From assembly GCA_900314725.1 (NCBI GenBank), contig OMWJ01000007.1:32163-96162 (forward strand): a stretch of DNA of 64,000 nucleotides, written 5' to 3'. Positions 41,931 to 51,219 of this stretch are shown here, piece after piece. How positions within the stretch are numbered: the stretch's first letter is position 1; each line of letters opens with the position of its first letter. The position numbers and the translations under genes were made by a program. The notes beneath the pieces were generated by a model. The model did no database searches. It saw nothing but the letters and a program-made list of their open reading frames with translations, and was not told the origin of the DNA. The stretch is from an uncultured Bacteroidales bacterium. Its GTDB lineage: Bacteria; Bacteroidota; Bacteroidia; Bacteroidales; P3.

Positions 41931-42056
41931 ATAAGTCTTCGTTTTCTTCTTCTAAGACTTAGTCTTTTTGTAAAAAGTCTTCGTCTTTATTCTAAAAAGA
42001 CTTGATCTTTTTGTACGAAAACTTCGTCTTTTTTTATAAAAACCAAGTATTTTTGC
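41931..42056. repeat. 21-22 bp phased repeat array R4, longest copy
   Basis: Six units begin at 41933, 41954, 41975, 41997, 42018 and about 42040, with spacings 21, 21, 22, 21 and about 22. Cores alternate between AAGTCTTCG, AAGACTTAG and AAGACTTGATC. Bases 41954-41966 are the palindrome AAGACTTAGTCTT, identical to the centre of R1. The array lies between divergent genes, where a terminator has no obvious use. Confidence 0.85.
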
Positions 42057-42385
42057 CTTATAAACAAAAAAAATAATCAAGTGATTTCAAGTACTGACTC
42101 AATTTTCAAAAAACGGTATTACAGTCTTTGCTGTTTCAATAATGGTTTAAGGTAAATAACGTAATGTCTTTGCAAAAACTTTACCCAAAACCACCGATTA
42201 TTTTATGCAAAGTTAATATTTTTTTTTGATATATGCAAATTATTCTTCAAGAACTTTCAATAAAAATGCAGAATGTAGAGAATATCAACTGTTTTAATGG
42301 TTTTTTACGGTGTTTATTAAACTTTTAAACTCATTTGTGGAGATGTTTATTTGTTAAAAATTATTAGAGATTGGTTTTATTTTGT
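42057..42385. other. Remaining non-coding stretch before terC
   Basis: It is A+T-rich, with no open frame of note and no recognised RNA motif. The distance from the terC promoter to its ATG is too short for a yybP-ykoY riboswitch, which regulates some terC relatives. Confidence 0.5.
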
Positions 42386-42393
42386 AACTTTGC
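42386..42393 (+). promoter_or_regulatory. -7 element TAACTTTG before terC
   Basis: TAACTTTG lies 18 bases before the ATG at 42412, so the leader is very short. Confidence 0.55.
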
Positions 42394-42411
42394 AAACTAA
42401 AACTGTAGTTT

Positions 42412-43488
42412 ATGTTAGATTCTCAACTTATACAAATATTATTTTTCGTTGGCTTTGTAGTAGTCATACTTGCCCTATTGTTTTTTGACTTAGGAGTATT
42501 GGAAAAAAAAGATAAGGTGGTCAGTTTGAAAAGGGCTGTGGTAACAACTTTGATATGGGCTGGTTTAGCAGTCGTTTTCGGTATGGTTATTCGCTTTGCA
42601 GGAAACCAGATGCACGGAATAGAAGACAAACAAACCCTTATAGAAGTCGCAAAGAAGTATCACGAAACTTCCATCGTTAATTCTGCACATAATATGTCCT
42701 TTTCCGAGGCAGTGAATGAGTATAACAAAAATATGACCTTGGAATATTTTACAGGGTATCTTATTGAATATTCATTAAGTATAGATAATATATTCGTAAT
42801 GATACTTATCTTCTCCTCTTTTGCTGTTCCGCCACAATACTATAAGCGAGTTTTGATGTGGGGAATAATAGGTGCGATGGCAATGAGGTTTGTTTTTATC
42901 TTTTTAGCAGGAGCTTTGGTGGCAAAATATGAATGGGTTTTGTTAGTCTTTGGTGTCTTCTTGATATATTCTGCTATTACGCTGTATCTAAAAAGAAACA
43001 AAAAAGAAGAAATGCACCCTGAGAATAACCCATTTGTAAAGTTTTTCTCAAAAATATGTCCTGTAACTCAAACTATAGAAGGACACGATTTTATACGAAA
43101 AATAGACGGCAAAAGATATATAACTCCGTTGCTACTATGTCTTGTAATGATAGAATTTACTGATATACTTTTTGCCGTAGATAGTATCCCTGCAATATTT
43201 TCAGTAACAAAAGATCCCTATATTGTATTCTTCTCCAATATTTTTGCTATTCTTGGCTTACGTTCTCTATTTTTCCTTATAAGTGGAGTAATACGTATGT
43301 TCCGTTTTCTAAAAACAGGACTGTCTGTTCTTTTGCTGTTTATCGGAGTAAAGATGATAGTAGAATGTGAGCCTATCGGTTTTGAAGTACCTATACTTTA
43401 TTCTCTTTTAGTAATAATTGGTATTCTGCTTGTAAGTATTTTGCTTTCTGTAGTTTTACCTGAAAAAAAAGAAGTGGAAAATGTTTAG
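42412..43488 (+). CDS. TerC-family integral membrane protein
   Basis: The protein is 358 residues with about nine membrane helices. Acidic membrane motifs typical of TerC/Alx are present: LALLFFDLGVLEKK near residue 25, LIEYSLSIDNIFVMILIF near 125 and LVMIEFTDILFAVDSIPAIFSVT near 245. The family exports manganese or acts in metal-linked membrane protein folding. Tellurite resistance is only the historic name. The gene overlaps the next gene, fcl, by eight bases, an odd functional partner. Confidence 0.92.
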   Translation: MLDSQLIQILFFVGFVVVILALLFFDLGVLEKKDKVVSLKRAVVTTLIWAGLAVVFGMVIRFAGNQMHGIEDKQTLIEVAKKYHETSIVNSAHNMSFSEAVNEYNKNMTLEYFTGYLIEYSLSIDNIFVMILIFSSFAVPPQYYKRVLMWGIIGAMAMRFVFIFLAGALVAKYEWVLLVFGVFLIYSAITLYLKRNKKEEMHPENNPFVKFFSKICPVTQTIEGHDFIRKIDGKRYITPLLLCLVMIEFTDILFAVDSIPAIFSVTKDPYIVFFSNIFAILGLRSLFFLISGVIRMFRFLKTGLSVLLLFIGVKMIVECEPIGFEVPILYSLLVIIGILLVSILLSVVLPEKKEVENV

Positions 43489-44557
43489 CAAAGATGTAAA
43501 GATTTATGTTGCAGGACATAGAGGTTTGGTCGGTTCTGCTATTTGGAATAATCTTAAAGGCAGAGGTTATAACAATCTTGTTGGTCGTACTCACAAAGAG
43601 TTAGACCTCTTAGATGGAACAAAAGTAAAAGAATTCTTTGATGCAGAAGAACCTCAAGTAGTTGTTTTAGCTGCTGCACATGTTGGAGGAATTGTTGCAA
43701 ATAATACTTTTCGTGCAGATTTTATTTATAACAACCTGCAAATACAACAAAATGTTATAGGAGAAAGTTTTCGTCATGGAGTAAAGAAACTTCTTTTCCT
43801 TGGTTCTACTTGTATTTATCCGCGAGAAGCAGCACAACCTATGACAGAAACTGCCTTATTGACTTCTCCGTTGGAATATACTAATGAACCGTATGCTATT
43901 GCTAAGATAGCAGGACTTAAGATGTGTGAAAGTTTTTCTCTTCAGTATGGTTGCAATTACATTGCTGTTATGCCAACTAATCTTTATGGTCCAAACGATA
44001 ACTTTCATTTGGAGAAATCTCATGTTTTGCCTGCGATGATTAGAAAACTTTATTTAGCAAAATGTCTAATGGAAGACGATATTGAAAGTATCAGAAAAGA
44101 CTTGGCAAAACGTCCCGTTGAAAATACAGATGACAGAGCAGACAAAGAACAAATTGTTTCTGTTTTAGCTAAATATGGAATAGAAAAAGGAAAACTAAGT
44201 CTTTGGGGAACAGGTAATGTGTTTAGAGAATTTCTGTGGAGTGAGGATATGGCTGATGCAAGTGTTCATATTCTTTTGAATGTAGATTTCAAAGACACCT
44301 ATTCTTCTTCAGAAAAGGAGATTCGTAATTGTCATATCAATATAGGAACAGGAAAAGAGATAACTATCAGAGAACTTGCTGAGAAAATAAAGAAAGAAAT
44401 AGACTATAAGGGGACAATACTTTGGAATAGCGACAAGCCAGACGGTACTCCAAGAAAATTAACCGATGTTTCTAAACTCCATTCTTTGGGTTGGCAGCAC
44501 AGAATAGAGATAGATGAAGGCATACACCGTTTAACCGAATGGTATAAAAACAATTAA
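43481..44557 (+). CDS. fcl: GDP-L-fucose synthase
   Basis: The enzyme makes GDP-L-fucose from GDP-4-keto-6-deoxymannose for surface glycans. The product is 358 residues. The NADP-binding loop VAGHRGLVGSAIW starts at residue 8, and the catalytic residues lie in GSTCIYP and EPYAIAKIAG (Tyr-x3-Lys). It is longer than the E. coli enzyme (about 320) because of an insert near residues 195-235 (MEDDIESIRKDLAKRPVENT), which I recall as usual in Bacteroidales. gmd is not adjacent. Its start overlaps the terC end. Confidence 0.95.
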   Translation: MFSKDVKIYVAGHRGLVGSAIWNNLKGRGYNNLVGRTHKELDLLDGTKVKEFFDAEEPQVVVLAAAHVGGIVANNTFRADFIYNNLQIQQNVIGESFRHGVKKLLFLGSTCIYPREAAQPMTETALLTSPLEYTNEPYAIAKIAGLKMCESFSLQYGCNYIAVMPTNLYGPNDNFHLEKSHVLPAMIRKLYLAKCLMEDDIESIRKDLAKRPVENTDDRADKEQIVSVLAKYGIEKGKLSLWGTGNVFREFLWSEDMADASVHILLNVDFKDTYSSSEKEIRNCHINIGTGKEITIRELAEKIKKEIDYKGTILWNSDKPDGTPRKLTDVSKLHSLGWQHRIEIDEGIHRLTEWYKNN

Positions 44558-44560
44558 GAC

Positions 44561-45025
44561 ATGGAATACAGAAAATTGGATATAAGTTACAGTTTTTTGG
44601 ACTTAGACGAATTGCTCTTCAGAGACAGAGAACTGATGAACATGGCTTTGGAAGTTTTAGATAATGCTTATTCTCCTTATTCCCATTTTAAGGTTGCTTG
44701 TGCCGTTAGAACCAAATCAGGTAAGGTTTTTCTTGGAACTAATCAGGAGAATATTGCTTATCCTTCCGGTATGTGTGCAGAAAGAGTTGCTCTGTTTAAT
44801 GCAGGTACGAGCAAACAAAAACCAACTTCCCTGTTTATAGTAGCCAAAGATGAAAACGATGAATTTGCAACCGCTTTCCCTTGTGGAGCATGCAGACAAG
44901 TTATGATGGAATTTCAGACAAATATATCTAAACAAAATATAAAGGTAATGGTACTTACCAAGGAAAAAAAGGTTGTTTATTTTGAAAGTGTTAATGATTT
45001 GTTGCCTTTTTCTTTCGTTTTTTGA
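44561..45025 (+). CDS. cdd: Cytidine deaminase
   Basis: The enzyme deaminates cytidine to uridine in pyrimidine salvage. The product is 154 residues. The zinc and catalytic motif CAERVALF and the second ligand pair in PCGACRQVMMEF are complete. The substrate segment is SPYSHFKVACAV. It follows fcl by three bases, so terC, fcl and cdd form one transcription unit. Confidence 0.95.
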   Translation: MEYRKLDISYSFLDLDELLFRDRELMNMALEVLDNAYSPYSHFKVACAVRTKSGKVFLGTNQENIAYPSGMCAERVALFNAGTSKQKPTSLFIVAKDENDEFATAFPCGACRQVMMEFQTNISKQNIKVMVLTKEKKVVYFESVNDLLPFSFVF

Positions 45026-45060
45026 TTAAAGAACAATAAGTGCATGTAAATAATTTTTTC

Positions 45061-45120
45061 TTTTTTTACGCCCTTTTGTTTGTAGTAAAAACCCTCTTTT
45101 TTACAGTAAAAAAGTCTTTG
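45061..45120. repeat. 21 bp phased repeat R8
   Basis: AGTAAAAA recurs at 45084 and 45105 (21 bases apart), with a further related unit near 45063. It lies between the convergent cdd and methyltransferase genes and runs into the last codons of the latter. Confidence 0.6.
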
Positions 45121-45808
45121 TTATTTGTTTATATTCTTCAGTATATTCGTTTTGATGGTTACGTATATAGAAATTTTCTTCTTTTTTTGTTTTGCTGTTG
45201 CTGAATATGCTTACAATGCGTTTGATTTCTTCGCCCTCTTTGGCAAAAATATTACATTGATATTCTACAGATAAATGTTTTGAAAATATATCTTCTAATA
45301 TTTTAGTTTCATTATAAGGAAGGATAAGTGCAATTTTCGTGTCTTGCTTTGACAATGCTAACGATGACTCTGCAAAATCTTTAAGAGAAAGTGAGTTGTT
45401 GTGTCTTGCATTTGATTTTGTGATATTTGGGGAGGGGAGAGAATTACTGAAATAGGGTGGATTGGAAATAATCAGGTCAAACTTTTTGTCGCTGTTCAAG
45501 GAAAAATTCTCAAAAGATATATGTAAGGCTTCCAATCTTTCTCTCCATTTGGAATTGATAAAGTTTCTCCGACTTTCTTCTACGGAGTTGCTGTCAATGT
45601 CCAAGGCAGTGATGTCAGCTTTCTTAAATATTTGAGCCATACATAAGGTAAGTATTCCGCAACCTGTGCCTACATCAAGAATAGTTCTTATTCCATTATT
45701 ACTTCCAAGATATTTGTTTATCAAAGATGCAAGAAGGATGCTATCGGTTCCTACTTTCATAGATGAATGAGAGTGATTTAAGGAGAATTGTTTGCAATGA
45801 AATTCCAT
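45101..45808 (-). CDS. TrmN6-like tRNA adenine methyltransferase
   Basis: The product is about 235 residues. A Rossmann SAM site (ILDVGTGCGILTLCMAQ) and the amino-methyltransferase motif LIISNPPYF are present, as in YfiC/TrmN6, which methylates A37 of tRNA-Val. The N-terminal FHCKQFSLNHSHSSMKVGTDSILL is typical of this family. The ATG at 45808 was chosen, since an upstream alternative would start inside the promoter region. The C-terminal codons lie in repeat R8. Confidence 0.9.
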   Translation of the reverse strand: MEFHCKQFSLNHSHSSMKVGTDSILLASLINKYLGSNNGIRTILDVGTGCGILTLCMAQIFKKADITALDIDSNSVEESRRNFINSKWRERLEALHISFENFSLNSDKKFDLIISNPPYFSNSLPSPNITKSNARHNNSLSLKDFAESSLALSKQDTKIALILPYNETKILEDIFSKHLSVEYQCNIFAKEGEEIKRIVSIFSNSKTKKEENFYIRNHQNEYTEEYKQITKTFLL

Positions 45809-45839
45809 AATTAGCAATTTTTCTTCTTCGTTTATTGTG

Positions 45840-45847
45840 CAAAGGTA
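45840..45847 (-). promoter_or_regulatory. -7 element TACCTTTG of the methyltransferase gene
   Basis: The complement of 45840-45847 reads TACCTTTG, 31 bases upstream of the chosen ATG. Confidence 0.6.
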
Positions 45848-46100
45848 CAATAAAAAAAAGAATATAAACTATATGATAAAGTTTCTTTTCTATTTTAAGT
45901 CCGATTTTGTTATTAAACATCAAAATTTTTCCTTGTTTTTTCTTTTATTGCGACATTATTCGTTGCAAAAACATATGCAATACTCTAATATCACGATACC
46001 ATATATAAATAATAATAAAAAATTATAGATTTTTTTCTCCTTAAAAACTAATAACTTATAAAATAAATTAAATTAATTTTTAAAAAAAAGTCAAAAAATA
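45848..46100. other. Non-coding A+T-rich spacer before the tRNA-tuf operon
   Basis: No gene is supported. Runs of A and T dominate, and a short open frame here has no initiation context or family resemblance. Confidence 0.5.
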
Positions 46101-46132
46101 TTTGGTGGGTATTATAATTTGTCATAATTTTG
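46101..46132 (+). promoter_or_regulatory. tRNA-tuf operon promoter, TTTG-N20-TAATTTTG
   Basis: TTTG (46101-46104) and TAATTTTG (46125-46132) are 20 bases apart. It precedes tRNA-Thr by about 90 bases and probably drives the tRNAs and tuf. Confidence 0.78.
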
Positions 46133-46220
46133 CAAAACATTTTTGAGGGGGGATAACTCTTAACGATGTGAAAAGGTATTTGAAAATTTAAAACGATTAG
46201 TACGAGTAGTTACTAAAAAC

Positions 46221-46293
46221 GCCGATATAACTCAGTTGGTAGAGTAGCTGATTTGTAATCAGCCTGTCGGGGGTTCAAGTCCCTCTATCGGCT
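46221..46293 (+). tRNA. tRNA-Thr (anticodon TGT)
   Basis: The gene is 73 bases with acceptor GCCGATA/TATCGGC, discriminator T and anticodon loop TTTGTAA. It is the first of four tRNAs before tuf, in the order Thr, Tyr, Gly, Thr also known from thrU-tyrU-glyT-thrT-tufB of E. coli. Confidence 0.95.
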
Positions 46294-46316
46294 CTTTTTT
46301 TTTCGTACTTTTTTTT

Positions 46317-46398
46317 GGGAAAGTCGCATAGTGGCAATTGCAACAGACTGTAAATCTGTCCTCTTCGGAGTTCGGTGGTTCGAGTCCACCCTTTCCCA
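46317..46398 (+). tRNA. tRNA-Tyr (anticodon GTA)
   Basis: It is a class II tRNA of 82 bases with acceptor GGGAAAG/CTTTCCC and discriminator A. The anticodon loop is CTGTAAA, with a variable arm around TCCTCTTCGGA. CCA is not encoded. Confidence 0.95.
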
Positions 46399-46410
46399 CA
46401 TAATAATTAT

Positions 46411-46483
46411 GCGGAAGTAGCTCATTTGGTAGAGCGATAGCCTTCCAAGCTATAGGTGGCGGGTTCGAGCCCCGTTTTCCGCT
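46411..46483 (+). tRNA. tRNA-Gly (anticodon TCC)
   Basis: The gene is 73 bases with acceptor GCGGAAG/TTTCCGC (one G-T pair) and anticodon stem ATAGC/GCTAT around CTTCCAA. It lies 12 bases after tRNA-Tyr. Confidence 0.95.
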
Positions 46484-46590
46484 CAAAGAGAAGATAGATA
46501 AAGATGGGAAGAGGTGTTGGAAATATAACTTAAATAGGAGGAGCGCTGCTTGTAGCTCGTCCTTATTGTTGTAAGTGTGAATAAAGCAAT

Positions 46591-46662
<72 letters not shown>

Positions 46663-46732
46663 CTTAAAAATAAAAAAATAGAATAAATAGGTAATAAAGG
46701 AATTAGTAATAATAAAATAAAAGTCAACAATT

Positions 46733-47920
46733 ATGGCAAAAGAAAAATTTGAGCGTACCAAACCGCACGTTAACATAGGTACAATCGGTCACGTAGACCA
46801 TGGTAAGACAACTTTGACTGCAGCTATTACTCAGGTTTTAGCAAAGAAAGGTTTGTCTGAAATTAAATCATTTGATTCTATTGACTCTGCTCCAGAGGAA
46901 AAAGAAAGAGGTATAACAATCAATACTGCTCACGTAGAGTATCAGACAGAAACACGTCACTATGCACACGTGGATTGTCCTGGACACGCTGACTATGTAA
47001 AGAACATGGTTACAGGTGCTGCTCAGATGGACGGTGCTATTTTAGTAGTTGCTGCAACAGACGGTCCTATGCCTCAAACAAGAGAGCATATCCTTTTGGC
47101 TCGTCAGGTTGGTGTTCCTCGTATCGTTGTTTTCATGAATAAAGTAGACTTGGTTGATGACCCTGAGTTGTTAGACCTTGTTGAAATGGAAATTAGAGAT
47201 TTGTTATCGTTCTACGACTTTGATGGAGACAATACTCCTATCATTCGTGGTTCTGCTCTTGGAGCTTTGAATGGCGAACCTGCATGGGAAGACAAAGTTG
47301 TTGAGTTGATGAATGCTGTTGATGAATGGATACCATTGCCTCAAAGAGATAAAGATAAAGATTTCTTGATGCCTGTTGAGGACGTATTCTCAATCACTGG
47401 TCGTGGTACTGTTGCTACAGGTAGAATTGAAACAGGTATAATCAAAGTTGGTGAGCCTGTTGATATCATCGGTATGGGTGCTGAAAAACTTAAATCTACA
47501 GTTACAGGAGTTGAAATGTTCCGTAAGTTGTTAGACGAAGGTGAAGCTGGTGATAACGTAGGTTTGTTGCTTAGAGGTATAGACAAAGACGAAATCCGTA
47601 GAGGTATGGTTATTGCTAAACCAGGAAGTATCACTCCTCATAAGAAATTCCAAGCTGAGGTTTATATCCTTAAGAAAGAAGAAGGTGGTCGTCACACTCC
47701 ATTCCAGAACAGATATCGTCCTCAATTCTATTTCAGAACAACTGACGTAACAGGTGAAATCTCTCTTCCTGAAGGTAGAGAAATGGTAATGCCTGGTGAT
47801 AACTTGACAATTACAGTTGATTTGATTTCTGAGATAGCTCTTAACCTTAACCTTCGTTTCGCTATCCGTGAAGGTGGTAGAACAGTAGGTGCAGGTCAGG
47901 TAACTAAGATATTAGACTAA
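46733..47920 (+). CDS. tuf: Elongation factor Tu
   Basis: The GTPase delivers aminoacyl-tRNA to the ribosome. The product is 395 residues. G1 is GHVDHGKT (residues 19-26), G3 is [12 protein letters not shown] and G4 is NKVD. Domains 2 and 3 (from about residue 205) are complete, ending [10 protein letters not shown]. Codon use is more regular than in neighbouring genes, as expected for a highly expressed protein. It lies between tRNA-Thr and tRNA-Trp. Confidence 0.99.
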   Translation: MAKEKFERTKPHVNIGTIGHVDHGKTTLTAAITQVLAKKGLSEIKSFDSIDSAPEEKERGITINTAHVEYQTETRHYAHVDCPGHADYVKNMVTGAAQMDGAILVVAATDGPMPQTREHILLARQVGVPRIVVFMNKVDLVDDPELLDLVEMEIRDLLSFYDFDGDNTPIIRGSALGALNGEPAWEDKVVELMNAVDEWIPLPQRDKDKDFLMPVEDVFSITGRGTVATGRIETGIIKVGEPVDIIGMGAEKLKSTVTGVEMFRKLLDEGEAGDNVGLLLRGIDKDEIRRGMVIAKPGSITPHKKFQAEVYILKKEEGGRHTPFQNRYRPQFYFRTTDVTGEISLPEGREMVMPGDNLTITVDLISEIALNLNLRFAIREGGRTVGAGQVTKILD

Positions 47921-47933
47921 TTTGTAAGCAGGA

Positions 47934-47967
47934 GGAAGTAGTACTAAGAATACTACTTCCTTATATT
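47934..47967 (+). terminator. Hairpin after tuf
   Basis: A 10-bp stem, GGAAGTAGTA with TACTACTTCC (47934-47943 and 47951-47960), is followed by TTATATT. The short T tract suggests partial readthrough into tRNA-Trp and secE. Confidence 0.7.
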
Positions 47968-47970
47968 AAT

Positions 47971-48041
47971 AGGGGTGTGGTACAATGGTAGAATAGCGGT
48001 CTCCAAAACCGTCGATGGGAGTTCGATTCTCTCCACCCCTG
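47971..48041 (+). tRNA. tRNA-Trp (anticodon CCA)
   Basis: The gene is 71 bases with acceptor AGGGGTG/CACCCCT, discriminator G and anticodon loop CTCCAAA. It sits between tuf and secE, a widely conserved position. Confidence 0.95.
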
Positions 48042-48090
48042 CAAAAGAAAAGAAACATTATTTGAGTTTGATAAAAATAGATACAAGTAT

Positions 48091-48306
48091 ATGTCAGCAG
48101 TAAGTTATGTAAAAAGTTGCTATGATGAGTTGGTACATAAAGTGTCTTGGCCAACAATGTCAGAGTTACAAAATAGTACATTAGTAGTATTTGTAGCTTC
48201 TTTAATTATAGCATTGATAGTTTTTGTTATGGATATTGTATTTGGAGTACATACAACAATGTTTTGGAAAGGATTGTTGGGGTATCTATATCAAATAATG
48301 GCATAA
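48091..48306 (+). CDS. secE: Preprotein translocase subunit SecE
   Basis: The product is 71 residues. A short N-terminal amphipathic helix (YVKSCYDELVHKVSWPTMSEL), with the signature K-V-x-W-P, precedes one membrane helix (STLVVFVASLIIALIVFVMD). This is the minimal single-helix SecE of the SecYEG channel. It lies 130 bases before nusG, the standard secE-nusG pairing. Confidence 0.95.
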   Translation: MSAVSYVKSCYDELVHKVSWPTMSELQNSTLVVFVASLIIALIVFVMDIVFGVHTTMFWKGLLGYLYQIMA

Positions 48307-48436
48307 ATATAAATAAAAGTGAAAAATATCTGTGTTTTCAACAATATCTTGCTTCCCAAGAGCCTGTTAAGGTTTTGAGGTATTGATGAACATAGTTCTT
48401 TTTGTTTGAGTGAAGTAATTATTTATTTTGACAGCA

Positions 48437-49003
48437 ATGGGTGAACTAACAAAAAAATGGTACGTTGTTAAAGCTATAGCCGGTAAAGAAAGAAAGGCTA
48501 AAGAGTATATTGATAATGAAATAAGACGTTTGGGATTGACTGAAGTTGTTCCTAATGTTTTAATACCAATGGAGAAAGTTTACTCTGTTCGCAATGGCAA
48601 AAAGGTTTCAAAAGAAAGAACACTTTTCCCTGGTTATATCTTTGTAGAGGCTGCTTTAGAAGGCAACGTTTCAGGACATAGAGAAGGTGAGATTATTCAT
48701 ATCATCAGAAATATTCCTAACGTATTAGATTTTATTGCAGAAAAAGATGGCAAACCTATACCTATGCAACCTAAAGAGGTAGAAAGAATGTTAGGTAAGG
48801 TTGATGATGCGATGACAACTGGAGAAGAACTTAGCGAGCCTTTCATTGTTGGCGAGAATGTCAAGATTGTTGATGGACCTTTCAAGAATTTTGAAGGAAC
48901 TATAGAAGAGTTGAATTTGGAGAAAAAGAAACTCAAAGTGATAGTTAAGATTTTTGGAAGAAAAACTCCTGTTGAGTTGTCTTTCGTACAAGTGGAAAAA
49001 TAA
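48437..49003 (+). CDS. nusG: Transcription termination/antitermination factor NusG
   Basis: The product is 188 residues. The N-terminal NGN domain starts [20 protein letters not shown] and includes FPGYIFVEA. The C-terminal KOW domain has [21 protein letters not shown]. The start chosen is the ATG at 48437, since the in-frame TTG nine bases earlier is not needed. NusG links RNA polymerase to Rho or the ribosome. It is followed by the ribosomal protein genes. Confidence 0.97.
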   Translation: MGELTKKWYVVKAIAGKERKAKEYIDNEIRRLGLTEVVPNVLIPMEKVYSVRNGKKVSKERTLFPGYIFVEAALEGNVSGHREGEIIHIIRNIPNVLDFIAEKDGKPIPMQPKEVERMLGKVDDAMTTGEELSEPFIVGENVKIVDGPFKNFEGTIEELNLEKKKLKVIVKIFGRKTPVELSFVQVEK

Positions 49004-49061
49004 TATTTCATTCGATTAATAATTAAATTAATTTCAATTAAAACGCAAAACTTAGTAGAAA

Positions 49062-49487
49062 ATGGCTAAAGAAGTTGCAGGATTAATTAAATTACAAATC
49101 AAAGGAGGAGCAGCAAATCCTTCACCACCAGTAGGTCCAGCATTGGGTGCTAAAGGTGTGAATATTATGGAATTTTGCAAACAGTTTAATGCGAGAACTC
49201 AGAAACAAGCTGGTAAAATAGTTCCTGTTATTATCACTGTTTATTCCGACAAAAGTTTTGATTTTGTAGTAAAGACCCCTCCTGTTGTTATACAGATCAA
49301 AGAAGCTGCAAAAATTCAAAGTGCTTCAGGTGAGCCAAACAGAAAGAAAGTAGCATCTTTGACACAAGAACAGGTTAGAGCAATAGCAGAAGCAAAAATG
49401 GTAGATTTGAACTGTTTTACAGTTGAAAGTGCCATGAGAATGGTTGCTGGTACTGCTCGTAGTATGGGTGTAACAGTTAAGAATTAA
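49062..49487 (+). CDS. rplK: 50S ribosomal protein L11
   Basis: The product is 141 residues, the usual size. The N-terminal proline-rich segment [20 protein letters not shown] and the C-terminal rRNA-binding region ending [10 protein letters not shown] are intact. L11 shapes the GTPase-associated centre of 23S rRNA. It is the first gene of rplK-rplA-rplJ-rplL. Confidence 0.98.
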   Translation: MAKEVAGLIKLQIKGGAANPSPPVGPALGAKGVNIMEFCKQFNARTQKQAGKIVPVIITVYSDKSFDFVVKTPPVVIQIKEAAKIQSASGEPNRKKVASLTQEQVRAIAEAKMVDLNCFTVESAMRMVAGTARSMGVTVKN

Positions 49488-49526
49488 TTGCTTAACTTAG
49501 TTTGTAAATAGAAAAATTGCAAAAAA

Positions 49527-50222
49527 ATGGCAAAAAAATCGAAAAAACAACAAGAGGCCTTAAAGAAGTACGATGCTACCAAGGAATATTCTCTTCAAGA
49601 AGCTATAAAAGTTGTTAAGGATATAACTTATACAAAGTTTGATGCTTCTTTTGATTTGGATGTTCGTTTGGGAGTTGATCCAAGAAAAGCCAATCAAATG
49701 GTAAGGGGTACTGTTACTCTTCCTCATGGAACAGGTAAAACAAAAACTGTTCTTGTTCTTTGTACAGAGGATAAAGAAGAAGAGGCTAAGGCTGCCGGAG
49801 CTGACTATGTTGGTTTGGATGAATACATCACCAAGATTAAAGGCGGTTGGACGGATGTCGATGTAATAATTACTATGCCAAGTGTAATGCCTAAGATAGG
49901 TGCTTTAGGTAGAATATTAGGACCTCGTGGTCTTATGCCTAACCCTAAAACCGGCACAGTTACCATGGATATAGCAAAGGCAGTCCAAGAAGTAAAAGCC
50001 GGTAAAATAGATTTCAAAGTAGATAAGTATGGTATCATTCATACAAGTGTAGCAAGAATGTCATTCCCTGAAGATAAAATTTTGGAGAATGCTTTAGAAG
50101 TTCTACATATGATAGAAAAACTAAAACCTTCTGCTGCAAAAGGTACTTATATGAAGAGTGTATTCGTATCATCTACAATGAGTCCTGGCGTTAAAGTTGA
50201 TGCAAAAACTATTAGTAAATAA
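49527..50222 (+). CDS. rplA: 50S ribosomal protein L1
   Basis: The product is 231 residues. The signature segment [26 protein letters not shown] lies in the middle, with [24 protein letters not shown] earlier. L1 forms the mobile stalk near the E site and in many bacteria represses its own rplK-rplA message. It is 39 bases downstream of rplK. Confidence 0.98.
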   Translation: MAKKSKKQQEALKKYDATKEYSLQEAIKVVKDITYTKFDASFDLDVRLGVDPRKANQMVRGTVTLPHGTGKTKTVLVLCTEDKEEEAKAAGADYVGLDEYITKIKGGWTDVDVIITMPSVMPKIGALGRILGPRGLMPNPKTGTVTMDIAKAVQEVKAGKIDFKVDKYGIIHTSVARMSFPEDKILENALEVLHMIEKLKPSAAKGTYMKSVFVSSTMSPGVKVDAKTISK

Positions 50223-50242
50223 CTTTATACATTACAGAAAAA

Positions 50243-50764
50243 ATGAGAAAAGAAGATAAAGGCAGACTAATAGAGAGTATTGGAGCAGAGTTGCAGAAAT
50301 ATCCTTATGTTTATGTTGTGGATTTAGAAGGTTTGAATTCTGTTGATACAGCAAAACTTAGGAGATTATGCTTTAAAAGAGAAGTTAAGCTGATAGTAGT
50401 GAAGAATGCCTTGTTAAGAAAGGCCATGGATAATTTAGATATAGATTATTCAGAGATGTATCCTACTTTTAAGGGACAAACTTCCATTATGCTTTCCTCT
50501 ACAAACAATGCACCAGCAAAGCTTATAAAAGAGTTCAGAGCAAAAAGTGAAAAACCTGTATTGAAATCAGCTTTCGTAGAAGAGGAATTTTACATTGGAG
50601 ATGAAAACTTAGATAGTTTGGTTGCAATCAAATCTAAGAGCGAACTTATCGCAGATATCATTGCAGCATTGCAATCTCCTGCTCAGAATGTTATCAGAGC
50701 ATTGCAATCATCAGGCAATACTATTTCTGGTGTACTTAAAACTTTAGAAGAAAGAGGTGAATAA
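50243..50764 (+). CDS. rplJ: 50S ribosomal protein L10
   Basis: The product is 173 residues. The rRNA-binding N-terminal domain includes [20 protein letters not shown]. The C-terminal helix that docks L7/L12 dimers is present ([20 protein letters not shown]). The gap from rplA is only 20 bases, so there is no room for the long L10-binding leader known from E. coli. Confidence 0.98.
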   Translation: MRKEDKGRLIESIGAELQKYPYVYVVDLEGLNSVDTAKLRRLCFKREVKLIVVKNALLRKAMDNLDIDYSEMYPTFKGQTSIMLSSTNNAPAKLIKEFRAKSEKPVLKSAFVEEEFYIGDENLDSLVAIKSKSELIADIIAALQSPAQNVIRALQSSGNTISGVLKTLEERGE

Positions 50765-50813
50765 AATTCACACACAAAAATTTAGTAAAAAACAATTAAA
50801 AAATAGAAATAAA

Positions 50814-51191
50814 ATGGCAGATTTAAAAGCATTCGCAGAACAATTAGTAAATTTAACTGTAAAAGAAGTTAAAGAACTTGCTGACATATTGAAAGAAGAA
50901 TACGGTATTGAACCAGCAGCAGCTGCAGTAGCAGTAGCAGCAGGTCCAGCAGCAGGTGGTGCAGCAGCAGCTGAAGAAAAAACATCTTTTGATGTAATAT
51001 TAGCAGAGGCTGGCGCTTCTAAATTGAACGTTGTAAAATTAGTAAAAGACCTTTGCAGTTTAGGACTTAAAGAAGCTAAAGAGTTAGTAGACGCAGCTCC
51101 TAAGCCATTGAAAGAAGGTGTAACTAAAGATGAGGCTGAATCATTAAAGAAATCATTAGAAGAAGCTGGTGCAAAGGTTGAGATTAAATAA
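50814..51191 (+). CDS. rplL: 50S ribosomal protein L7/L12
   Basis: The product is 125 residues. The N-terminal dimerisation domain ([20 protein letters not shown]), an Ala/Gly-rich hinge (about residues 36-55) and the conserved C-terminal domain ([20 protein letters not shown]) are complete. The ATG at 50814 begins the standard protein. An in-frame extension toward rplJ is not expected. Confidence 0.98.
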   Translation: MADLKAFAEQLVNLTVKEVKELADILKEEYGIEPAAAAVAVAAGPAAGGAAAAEEKTSFDVILAEAGASKLNVVKLVKDLCSLGLKEAKELVDAAPKPLKEGVTKDEAESLKKSLEEAGAKVEIK

Positions 51192-51219
51192 GACGTTTCA
51201 CCACAATTATTAATATTGG

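Noticed and set aside
42057..42411. yybP-ykoY manganese riboswitch before terC
   Set aside because: The -7 element is 18 bases before the ATG, leaving no room, and the conserved loops are not seen.
46484..46590. Pseudo-tRNA in the tRNA-Gly to tRNA-Thr spacer
   Set aside because: Only one short stem can be drawn. No acceptor, D or T arm is recognisable.
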